DNA of 64,000 bases, taken from Neocallimastix lanati (nom. inval.) (taxonomy: Eukaryota > Neocallimastigomycota > Neocallimastigomycetes > Neocallimastigales > Neocallimastigaceae). Positions 56,701 to 64,000 of the stretch are shown here, piece after piece. A program made the position numbers and the translations under genes. The first letter of the stretch is position 1, and every line of letters begins with the position of its first letter. The notes beneath the pieces are model-generated. The model was not told the origin of the DNA. It did not search any database and saw nothing but the letters and a program-made list of their open reading frames with translations. Location: the NCBI GenBank assembly GCA_016946835.1, contig JACVTC010000039.1:1307501-1371500 (forward strand), read 5' to 3'.

Positions 56701-57677
56701 AAACGAATAAAGATGATGAAAATGATTCACTTTCTAAAGTAATTAAAGAATTTATTGAAGAAAAATTTACAAAGATTGACGGTATAGATTATTTTATAGA
56801 TGGAAATAGTTATAGAAAACTTGTTACCGAAACAAATGAAAAACTAAAATTAATTCTCGAAGCACATCATGTTGGCCATGAAGGTTATTATAAAACATAT
56901 CAAAGACTTAGAAAAAGTTACTACTGGAATGATATGGTCAACGATATAAAACGGATAATTTCAAAATGCGAAAAATGTCAGTTAAATCGCCCTCAGCCAT
57001 ATCCAGAACCAACCGAAAACATTCCAACAGAAGTTGAAGGCCCTTTTACTCATCTTGGACTTGATATTATTGGTCCCTTAATAAAGACTGGTAATAAAAA
57101 CCAATATATCATTGTTGCGGTGGATTATTTCACAAAGTGGGTGGAGGCTGAACCTACTGAAAATATTACATCTAAGGACATCATTAAGTTTTTAATAAAT
57201 GTTTTCGCTAGACATGGAGTTCCTCAAGTCATTACAACGGATAATGGCGTTCAATTCACATCGGATATGACTAAAATATTCCTGGACTTATATGATGTTT
57301 ACGTAAAATTTACCACTACCTATCACCCAGAAAGTAATGGATTGGTTGAAAATAGGAATAAAGAAATTGGTAAATTATTGAGATTACTTGGTGAAGAAAA
57401 TAAAGACTGGGATGAGGTATTACCTTCAGCCTTGTGGGCCCTTAGAACTACAAAGAATTCTGTAACCAAACATTCTAGCTTCGAATTAGTTTATGGTCGT
57501 GAGGATCAACAGCCTTTCGACATTGCTGCTAGACCTACACAAGGAGTGAATAAATCTTCAGATGAAATTCTTTTAGAAAAATTTATCTCACATTATAGGT
57601 GGACCATGGAAGCAGCTGAAAATGTAAAGAACGCAAGTAAATATTGGGCCAATCGAAGGGAAGAAAAAATAGCATGA
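53757..57677 (+). CDS. pol: pol of LTR element 1
   Basis: Open in the -1 frame relative to gag. After a charged, Lys/Glu-rich N-terminal region come a retropepsin-like segment (about 54770-55080), reverse transcriptase (SEWSSPVVVVPKANGKWRLC, FGLTGAPATFQREMN, FNFIDDILIYS), RNase H (IIRTDASYEGIGGVLLQ), an integrase zinc-binding HHCC region (HHVGHEGYYKTYQRLR ... CEKCQ) and the integrase core (GLDIIGPL, TTDNGVQFTS, NGLVENRNKEIG). Domain order is Ty3/gypsy-like. No chromodomain was recognised. Confidence 0.92.
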   Translation, partial: WKIFKPLKGRGSTPYKNKIASLQYKSIPSSTNDYNKEEKEDASYTNETHKESDNENDVEFIVSATKRKLTTNDETSENNEKRQRKSIKDNPTPITTPAIRKIKEKEIENRIIVKNKNQLHPSIMAQPNINIEKAKEKQIRNKERANFGNNKGKRKEREDNITIREKQSLDSSKQRNSISTTSDKMHQRLNKLIDNENDKIIKTKQINEMEVIEVPEKLNDEGHENITLQKLIDFQEPKEKATISRTLRNIKMCKDQEEYNVLQDLNETKCNISFGQLLNVSPKVRSQVSQGLKLEKPEKKIIGALNNTIAAATLVNNIDHSYISKSKETSEEDIAMVDVTVDEIPGKALIDSCSNLNVITKKFYEKLPGNYEEVGISRGRIRLATKNDEYSEGIIVRIPVKINDYKMIVDFRIIDDDDPFYDLLINFQTQVEHNLFIHPIRYSLCQFNSQGLIDVIAPINNNFQEEEKLVCIVRKILEDEDTTNELKKLEGLSPQEYIHDEKFLASLCKDYKDVIVKLLEENLDIIATSSEELTPSDLAPHKINLKANAKPVKQRCYRVTKFKSDIIKEELIKLIKKKLVVPSYSEWSSPVVVVPKANGKWRLCVDYRKVNDLTEKDSYALPYIDEIFDSLDGAKIFTTMDLYSGYHQILMDEESVEITSFTTKFGNYQFKVMPFGLTGAPATFQREMNRILFPLIGKCVFNFIDDILIYSKTVEEHIQHIKQVLAIFKEHKLKINIEKCHFMQTEVEVLGHKISTKGLSPQNSKIEAIKAWKEPTNIHELRSFLGAVGYYRNFINEYAQTSAPLCKLLRKGVKYKWNNEQKQSFTKLKEKLINAPILKYPDFSKEFIIRTDASYEGIGGVLLQKDESEIEHPIHFISRSLTKAEKNYGITDLEGTALYYCITKLKSYIMGSPFRTIVFTDHKPLLGLFNNKEPNNARQTRWCLTASMLKVDIRYEQGKKNVVADALSRMKNDKDQKVLAIKTNKDDENDSLSKVIKEFIEEKFTKIDGIDYFIDGNSYRKLVTETNEKLKLILEAHHVGHEGYYKTYQRLRKSYYWNDMVNDIKRIISKCEKCQLNRPQPYPEPTENIPTEVEGPFTHLGLDIIGPLIKTGNKNQYIIVAVDYFTKWVEAEPTENITSKDIIKFLINVFARHGVPQVITTDNGVQFTSDMTKIFLDLYDVYVKFTTTYHPESNGLVENRNKEIGKLLRLLGEENKDWDEVLPSALWALRTTKNSVTKHSSFELVYGREDQQPFDIAARPTQGVNKSSDEILLEKFISHYRWTMEAAENVKNASKYWANRREEKIA
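53766..53772 (+). promoter_or_regulatory. Programmed -1 frameshift site TTTAAAC (element 1)
   Basis: The heptamer lies in the right phase in gag (T-TTA-AAC), two codons before its stop, where gag and pol overlap. Seven nt on, AGGGAG/CTCCCT (53780-53785 with 53794-53799) forms a stem with loop AGGAAGCA, and TGCTTCCT at 53879-53886 is its exact complement, so a pseudoknot-like structure is possible. -1 frameshifting between gag and pol is known in LTR elements. Confidence 0.8.
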
Positions 57678-57893
57678 AAAATTCCAAAAACATAAGAATC
57701 GGTGATTTAGTTCTTGTTCGAAATTTTAGTCGTTCTAAATTAGAACCTTATTTTGTCGGTCCTTTAAAAGTAATAAAAAAAACAATTTAATACCGTAACA
57801 CTTGCGGACCCAAATACTATGATTCAAATGAATCGTAATGTTCATTTGAAAAATATAGTAAAGTATAACTCAGCTATAGATTAGCTTGAGTCT

Positions 57894-57904
57894 TAGTGGG
57901 GGCA
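57894..57904 (+). promoter_or_regulatory. Polypurine tract of element 1
   Basis: AGTGGGGGCA directly before the 3' LTR, the expected place of the plus-strand primer. Confidence 0.65.
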
Positions 57905-57907
57905 TCT

Positions 57908-58748
57908 TGGTAAAGAACGAACATATAATGGATTATTAATTAGAATTTCAACTTACTTTAGAATCCATTATATTATTCTTTACTTAATATTACTTTACTA
58001 TATTTTCTATACTAAAATATTTTCTAAATATATTTATTTTTTTTATATTTTTATTAAAAGTTTCTAAAATATTATCAATAATTTTATATTTTTATTATTA
58101 ATATCAATATCTATAATTTAACCTTAAATTTTATTATTTTATTAAAGTGTTTATTATCAATATTAATATTTTATTTTTATTTTCAAATATATTATTATAT
58201 TATTATTATATTGTATCAATATTAAACTTGTATTCTTTTTAGTATTTTATTTTATTTTTAAATTGATTATTTTATATTTTTATTCCCCACAAATAAAATC
58301 AAATCTTAATTGATTAATAATAAATATTAAATATATTATAGTTTTTAAATTTATTTTATATAAAATATAAGAATATTATATTAACATTCTTGATTAAAAT
58401 AACTTTATTTTTCTGTAAAATCTTTTTAAATTTTGTTTGTTACTTTTCGTATATATTAAATAATTTAGTTTTAGTATATGAAAAATAATATAAAATTATG
58501 TAAACAAAATTTATTAAAATAAAAATACTTATGAATTAGTTAATTTAAATTAATATAAAATTTTAAGTAATTAGTAATAGTAAATATTTTTTTTTAAATA
58601 TGATAATAAAATGTAGAAAGGCTTTACATATTTATTTTTTTTCAAAAAGTATAAATAAGTGAAGTTTTTCAATAATTAAAATGTAGACAGAAAAAAATAT
58701 TAAAAATAAATAATTAAATAAAATTCTAATAAAACCCGAACCATAACA
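57908..58748 (+). repeat. 3' LTR of element 1 (841 bp)
   Basis: Same length as the 5' LTR and, by eye, the same sequence from TGGTAAAG to CATAACA. TTAA follows (58749-58752). Confidence 0.95.
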
Positions 58749-58752
58749 TTAA

Positions 58753-59298
58753 TGATGCAGTATTTAAATAAAAAGAGAATATTATCAAGAAATAAAATTA
58801 AATATAATAAATAATTAGTTAAATTATATATGTATATTATAATAATAAATAGTAATATAAAAATTATTAAATTTATTTAATTAGTTAATAGCCAATAGGA
58901 TTTAATTTATAGTAAATTAGAAATTAGAAATATAAAAGAAAAATTATTATAATTCTTTAAAGAAAAGGGAGGTTTTTTTATTTAAAAAAAAATAGAGATA
59001 AAATTGGTTAAAATAAATATATTTGGGGAATATATTTATTTATCAAAAATTTTAATAGTAATAAGTTAGTTAGAAATAAATAATTAATAAGATCTTTAAT
59101 AACATTTTATTATAAAATTTGTATTACGACATAAATAATTTAAATAAATAAATAAAACGACAAAACTATAATTTTTTTTATATTTTGTTTTAATATTAAC
59201 GTGTATTGTAATTATATATTTTTATATTAGAATATATTTTTATTTAATACAATCTTGCTAACCACAAAAACATTGATACTTATAAAAATAACGTATCA
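58753..59298 (+). repeat. Predicted 5' LTR of element 2 (about 546 bp)
   Basis: Starts TGATGCAG right after the TTAA target duplicate of element 1 and ends AACGTATCA, six bases before the primer-binding site. The TG...CA ends fit; the second LTR is outside the window, so borders are predicted. Confidence 0.65.
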
Positions 59299-59303
59299 AA
59301 ATT

Positions 59304-59320
59304 TGGCGCCCAACGTGGGG
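59304..59320 (+). promoter_or_regulatory. Primer-binding site of element 2, tRNA-Lys type
   Basis: TGGCGCCCAACGTGGGG is complementary to the 3' end of eukaryotic tRNA-Lys(CTT), matching 17 of the usual 18 bases. The same site is used by several vertebrate retroviruses. Confidence 0.9.
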
Positions 59321-59464
59321 GGAAAGCAAGATCAAATAAATTAATATGAAAATAATAAGAAAATTATAATTACAATATAATTATCATAATAGAATACTTT
59401 TTTTTTATATATAATCTTTCATTTATTTTTCTTTTTTTTATCAAGTAATTATTTTTTTTTTACA

Positions 59465-60781
59465 ATGTTTGACGCTACTAAACTGCAAAGGAAGCTACCA
59501 CATCTGGCTGATTATGGAAAAGATGTAGACAGCTGGATGACCGACTTTGTTAAGATAATGGAGCTTTATGATATAATGGAACCAAGGCGAATTTTTATTT
59601 GGGTAAAGGAAGCTGTGGAAGAAGATATTCAAGGAGCGTTACAATCATTGGTAGTCAGACGAGGGGATGAAATGAGATATCCCACATTTAAAGAAATTCA
59701 AAATACAATTGAAGAACATTTGCACATTACAGAAAATGATAAATGTGCAGTTCTCAAAACAATACAAATAAATCAAGAAGAATCAATTAAAAAGTTTAAT
59801 TACAGATATAAAAAATTATATAATAAACTCAGTTTAGAATATAGAAGACTTATATCTGTAAAGGACTACACGAATTATATTAGCTCCCGTGTATTTCCAT
59901 GCTCAAGAGTTATGGTTGCAGAATGTGATACAATAAATGAGGCGTGTAAAATTGCAGAAGTAGCTGAGGAGACTGAAAAAGAAATAGCAAATATAAATCA
60001 AAGAAATGAAATTAATAATATGAGGAATCATATTATGTTTACTCAGAATCAGCCGGATAATAGCTTACTAATGCGACATCCATTCTACGAAAACTTACAG
60101 TTAAATCAATTACCTATGAACCATAATAATAATATATTCCAGGAAAGAAATAATTGGAATTCTAAATCTAGATTATGGAACAATAATAATAATTTCAGAA
60201 ATTCAAATTATGTATATCACATGAGTAATCCATATAATAATCCAAATTATTACTTGAATAATAAAAATGATATTAATAAAATGAACTATGGAAATTTTAC
60301 AAATCGTTATAATAGTAGATTTAATTATAATAAATTTTGGCACAGTAATAATATTAATCAATATATGAATAATAATAACAAATATAATATGAACAATATG
60401 AATAATAATCAGCCATCCAATGAAATAAGAGACAATAAGACGAATCATTATTTAAACAATTTGAACAACAATATTAATATAACAAATAATGATAAAGAAC
60501 ATGACAACCAAATGTTTAACAATAATAAATTTAATACAAATAATATGATTCAATCCTTTAATTATCAAAATGGAAATAATCACAACAATGGGATAGAAAA
60601 TAATAATGTCAGTAATACTTTAGTAACTAATAAAAACTCAATTAACAACAATAATAACAACCATGTGAATTGTTACCGTTGCACAATGAATGGACATAGA
60701 GCTTCAGAATGTCCTTATACATTTAAGCAATTGGCTGAATTGGAAGAAAAAGGATTGCTCAATAAACATTTAAACCAATAG
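59465..60781 (+). CDS. gag: gag of LTR element 2 (438 aa)
   Basis: Capsid-like N-terminal half (DVDSWMTDFVKIMELYDIME ... VLKTIQINQEESIKKFNYRY, same motif positions as element 1 gag), a long Asn/Tyr/Met-rich middle (about residues 200-400) and a C-terminal zinc knuckle CYRCTMNGHRASEC (CX2CX4HX4C). The Asn-rich middle mirrors host low-complexity proteins. Confidence 0.9.
   Translation: MFDATKLQRKLPHLADYGKDVDSWMTDFVKIMELYDIMEPRRIFIWVKEAVEEDIQGALQSLVVRRGDEMRYPTFKEIQNTIEEHLHITENDKCAVLKTIQINQEESIKKFNYRYKKLYNKLSLEYRRLISVKDYTNYISSRVFPCSRVMVAECDTINEACKIAEVAEETEKEIANINQRNEINNMRNHIMFTQNQPDNSLLMRHPFYENLQLNQLPMNHNNNIFQERNNWNSKSRLWNNNNNFRNSNYVYHMSNPYNNPNYYLNNKNDINKMNYGNFTNRYNSRFNYNKFWHSNNINQYMNNNNKYNMNNMNNNQPSNEIRDNKTNHYLNNLNNNINITNNDKEHDNQMFNNNKFNTNNMIQSFNYQNGNNHNNGIENNNVSNTLVTNKNSINNNNNNHVNCYRCTMNGHRASECPYTFKQLAELEEKGLLNKHLNQ
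60769..60775 (+). promoter_or_regulatory. Programmed -1 frameshift site TTTAAAC (element 2)
   Basis: Same heptamer and phase (CAT-TTA-AAC) as element 1, two codons before the gag stop. After 6 nt a 7-bp stem ATGGGAG/CTTCCAT (60782-60788 with 60797-60803, one G-T pair) closes an 8-nt loop AAGGACAA. No complementary partner of the loop was found downstream. Confidence 0.78.
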
Positions 60782-63700
60782 ATGGGAGAAGGACAACTTC
60801 CATTAACCAAACCAATAAAATAATATTCAAAAATAATGACTCATATAATAATAATAATAAAACAATGTTCAAAAATAATGACTCATATAATAATAATAAT
60901 AATAAAATAATGTTCAAAAATAACGACTCATATAATAATAATAATAATAATAATAATATAATGACAATGGTAGACGATCAAACAATATTACCTATAATTA
61001 ATAATAATATTAAAGAAAAACAAAAATGTAATGACCTTAATATAAACAATAATAGTAACACTACACAAAATACATTAAATAGACCAATTGAAATTATAGC
61101 AGCCGCTACTCGAAATTCAAGAAATAAATTAAACAAACATAATGAAAAACCATACAATAGAAAGGAAGTGAGATTTAATTTAAAGGACAATCCAAAACCA
61201 ATACAAACGGCAGCTATGAGTCATAATAATATTAATAATAATACTAGTGATAATAAAATTAGTACTAATAATAGTATTAATAATAATTATAATAATAATA
61301 TTAATAATAAAAATAATATCGATTATAGTAATACAAATGTTAATAATAATTATAATAATATTAATAATCATAAGAATAATAAGAATAATGAATATGAAAA
61401 CAATAATAAGAATAATAATAATAAAATTAATCATAATATAGACAATTATAACGATAATGCGAATAATGATAATAAAAATAATAATACTATAGATAATTAT
61501 AATAGTAATAATGATTTTAATGAAAATAAGGAAAATAATACTTACGACTATTTTAAAGAAAATACTGTCACCAATAATGATGATAATACTCATAACAATA
61601 CAAGCAATACCCAAAGGGTTGAACGAGAAGATATAGAACCTAATGAAGATGTAATTATGATAGAAGAATCTGAAGAATCTGAAGATAATGATGCTGATAA
61701 AGAAAATTATAACTCTAAAAATTATAATAATATTTTACCTGGTAGATCTAAGAATTTTAATAATATAATTAAGGAAAACCCGGATATGGTCTTTAATAGT
61801 GAAAATCGTAAAACAGAAAAACTAGAATATCTTGATCCTTCCTTTATAACAGAGAAAAATATTCGAAATGTTAAAGGTAAAAATAGGGAAGAAAAAATCA
61901 AAGATATAAAAAATAAAGCTAAGAAAATAAATACCGACATTGAGCAAAGTGAAACTTCTTTTAAGAAACCTGAAAAACACATCAAACTTATGGAAAAATT
62001 TGGTGATTATTATATTCAAGATTTAATAAAAGAAATTGCATCAACTGATGTAATAACAAAATTAGTTTACCTTTTAGATCTTTTTCCAAAATTCCGTACA
62101 GAATTTTTAAAAGCTTTAAAATTAGCGCCTAAACAAACAATAACAAATGTGATGACGGTTATCACAAAACATAAAATAATTAAAGTTTGCGGTAAAGTAG
62201 AAAATAATGACTGTGAAATATTTTTAGATACGTGTGCTAGTGTCAACTTTATCACACGTTCTGCTTTAAATAAATTAAAAATCAACAAACCTTCTATTGG
62301 TAGAATTTCTGAAACAATATTTCAAGCGTACTCTAATTCTTCAACAGAGAGTGATATCTATGACTTACAGATTTCTATTGGTAGTAAAACTTTTAATGAA
62401 TATTTCAGAATAATAGAAAAGGATGATATTTTCGATATCTTAATTGGTGTTGATTCTCTAAAGAATAATAGATTTGATATTAACTTAGTAGATGATACTT
62501 TATATTATATTGATGAAAATAATAATTACATTAAACTAGCAGATCTATTTTATGATATCAATCTTAATAATACTTACAAGGATGATGAGGATATAGAAAA
62601 ACATCAAAATACAAAATCTGAACCTTTTTTATTAACAATTACAGTTACCAATGATAAAGAAATTACGAACACTAATGAATTACCTAACACGAAAGAACAT
62701 TTAATTAACGAAATAATATCTTCTGTTCCTAATAAATTTAAAAATAAAATTAGTAAATTATTTTTTAAATTTAAAAATGTAGTTGCAATTAAAACAGATG
62801 ATTTAGGAAGGTCAAAATTATTACCTCACAGGATTGAATTAATTCCAAAATCTTCACCCATAAAGTTAAAAGCTTACCGTTTATCCAAAGCGCAAACAAA
62901 AGCTCTAAAGGAAATTTTGATTAAGCTAATAGAAAACAAACTAATAGAGCCATCCTACTCTTCATGGGCATTTCCAGTAGTACTAGTTCCAAAGAAAAAC
63001 GGCGACTGGAGAATGTGTGTCGACTTTAGGGCTTTAAACAATATAACTATTAAGGATTCCTATGCTTTGCCCTTAATTGATGACATATTAATGTTTATTG
63101 GAAAGAACGCTAAAATACTCTCTACTATTGATCTTTTTTCTGGTTATCATCAGGTTCCAATGAATCCTGATGATAAAGATAAAACAACATTCACAACGAT
63201 GTTTGGAAACTATAAATTTTGTGTGATGCCGTTTGGGCTATGTAATGCACCGGCTACATTTCAACGTGAAATGAACCGGATTTTTTTTGACTTGATTGGA
63301 GTATGCTTATTTGTTTACATTGACGATTTAGTAATATTTTCTGACTCAATTGAATCACACATTACTCATCTTACTAAAGTATTCCAAATCCTAGCAGACA
63401 ATGGTTTGAAAATAAACTTAGAAAAATGTTCTTTTTTCAAAGAAGAAGTAGTCCTTCTTGGTCATGTATTATCCACAAAAGGTATTGCCCCGATTCCTGA
63501 TAAGATTAAAGTTATAATTAACTGGCTACCCCCTAAAAATATCACTCAACTTAAATCATTTTTGGGAGCTGTTGGTTATTATCGGAAATTTATTAAAAAT
63601 TTTGCTCAGATTGCAAATCCTCTGTTTAACCTCTTAAAGAAAGATGTACCGTATGAATGGTCCGAAAAGTGCAACATAGCCTTTGAAAAATTAAAAATGT

Positions 63701-64000
63701 CACTAACGGTTGCCCCTATTTTAACTCCTCCTGATTATTCTAAACCATTTATTATCCGAACAGATGCTTCCAGAGATGGACTTGGTGGAGTACTTCTCCA
63801 AACAAATGAAAATTCAATTGAAATCCCCATATATTTTGAAAGTAGAACTCTTTCCGCTGCTGAATCTAATTATAGTGTTACTGATTTAGAAGGCAAAGCA
63901 ATATTTCATTGTGTTAAAAAATTTAAACCCTATTTTAGTGGAAGCCCTTTTACCACTATCGTTTATACAGATCATAAACCCTTGGTTAGTATATTTGCTA
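60781..64000 (+). CDS. pol: pol of LTR element 2 (3' end outside the window)
   Basis: Open in the -1 frame relative to gag through to the window end. It begins with about 400 residues of Asn/Lys/Glu-rich, low-complexity sequence, then a retropepsin-like segment (about 62215-62460), reverse transcriptase (SSWAFPVVLVPKKNGDWRMC, FGLCNAPATFQREMN, LFVYIDDLVIFS) and RNase H (IIRTDASRDGLGGVLLQ). RT motifs are about as in element 1 but with many substitutions, so the two are separate families of the same Ty3/gypsy group. Confidence 0.9.
60818..60955 (+). repeat. Three tandem repeats of about 45 bp at the start of pol
   Basis: TTCAAAAATAATGACTCATA followed by an AAT run, three copies, encoding FKNNDSYNNNN units; copies differ mainly in the length of the AAT run. 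Confidence 0.9.

Larger units (their letters stand above)
49759..58748 (+). mobile_element. LTR retrotransposon element 1, Ty3/gypsy type, 8.99 kb
   Basis: Two 841-bp LTRs (TGG...ACA), 4-bp target duplication, long leader, gag with a zinc knuckle, then pol in the order protease, reverse transcriptase, RNase H, integrase, and a G-rich polypurine tract before the 3' LTR. The RT-RH-IN order is that of Ty3/gypsy (Metaviridae). The LTRs look identical along their length, so the insertion is very recent. It looks nearly whole, with perhaps one or two breaks. It inserted just upstream of tRNA-Met. Confidence 0.93.
58753..64000 (+). mobile_element. LTR retrotransposon element 2, Ty3/gypsy type (3' end outside the window)
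   Basis: 5' LTR 58753-59298, Lys-type primer-binding site, gag with zinc knuckle, then pol in the -1 frame, open to the window end through protease-like, RT and RNase H regions. Related to but clearly distinct from element 1 (different LTR, leader, Asn-rich gag). As far as visible it looks whole. Element 1 inserted exactly at its left edge later. Confidence 0.9.

Overview
The window is eukaryotic, very A+T-rich DNA (long T/A runs, ATT/AAT microsatellites, Asn-rich proteins) with genes cut by many short GT-AG introns. A secreted esterase ending in two fungal-type dockerin modules, a GH5 enzyme, and AT-rich intergenic DNA together point to an anaerobic gut fungus (Neocallimastigomycota); the species cannot be told from the sequence.

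Layout. 1-2.2 kb: 3' part of UTP18 (rRNA processing). 3.2-3.9 kb: decayed cysteine-rich gene. 7.4-10.3 kb: 11-exon leucine-rich-repeat protein with an N-myristoylation-type start. 13.3 kb: small Asn/Ser-rich protein. 14.7 kb: tRNA-Arg(TCG), followed by about 3.4 kb of non-coding, repeat-rich DNA. 18.7-26.2 kb: two nearly identical GH5 genes in inverted orientation, with a MULE-type DNA transposon (TIRs, 8-bp target duplication, stop-interrupted transposase) between them; one GH5 copy has lost its start codon, and a third GH5 3' fragment lies at 32.3 kb. 29.1-30.2 kb: CE6-like acetylxylan esterase with two dockerins. 36.4-40.5 kb: six-exon membrane-associated protein of unknown function with a possible permuted papain-like His/Cys domain, followed by a decayed partial copy at 42.2 kb. 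43.1-45.4 kb: Asn-rich protein with a CxC metal-binding-like tail. 46.2-47.9 kb: seven-exon nudC. 49.7 kb: tRNA-Met(CAT).

From 49.76 kb to the end lie two Ty3/gypsy-type LTR retrotransposons placed head to tail just upstream of tRNA-Met. Element 1 (49759-58748) has two 841-bp LTRs that look identical, so it is young. Element 2 (from 58753 to beyond the window) begins directly after the target duplication of element 1, so both chose practically the same position, 14 bp upstream of the tRNA.

The most unusual content is RNA-level structure in these elements. Both carry the slippery heptamer TTTAAAC two codons before the gag stop, followed after 6-7 nt by a hairpin with an 8-nt loop; in element 1 that loop is perfectly complementary to a site about 85 nt downstream. 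Element 1 also has a 2.2-kb leader with a tRNA-like fold (acceptor-type stem, canonical T arm that doubles as a Pol III B box, T-run terminator) and, just before gag, four tandem stem-loops whose stems co-vary around a fixed 3x1 internal loop.
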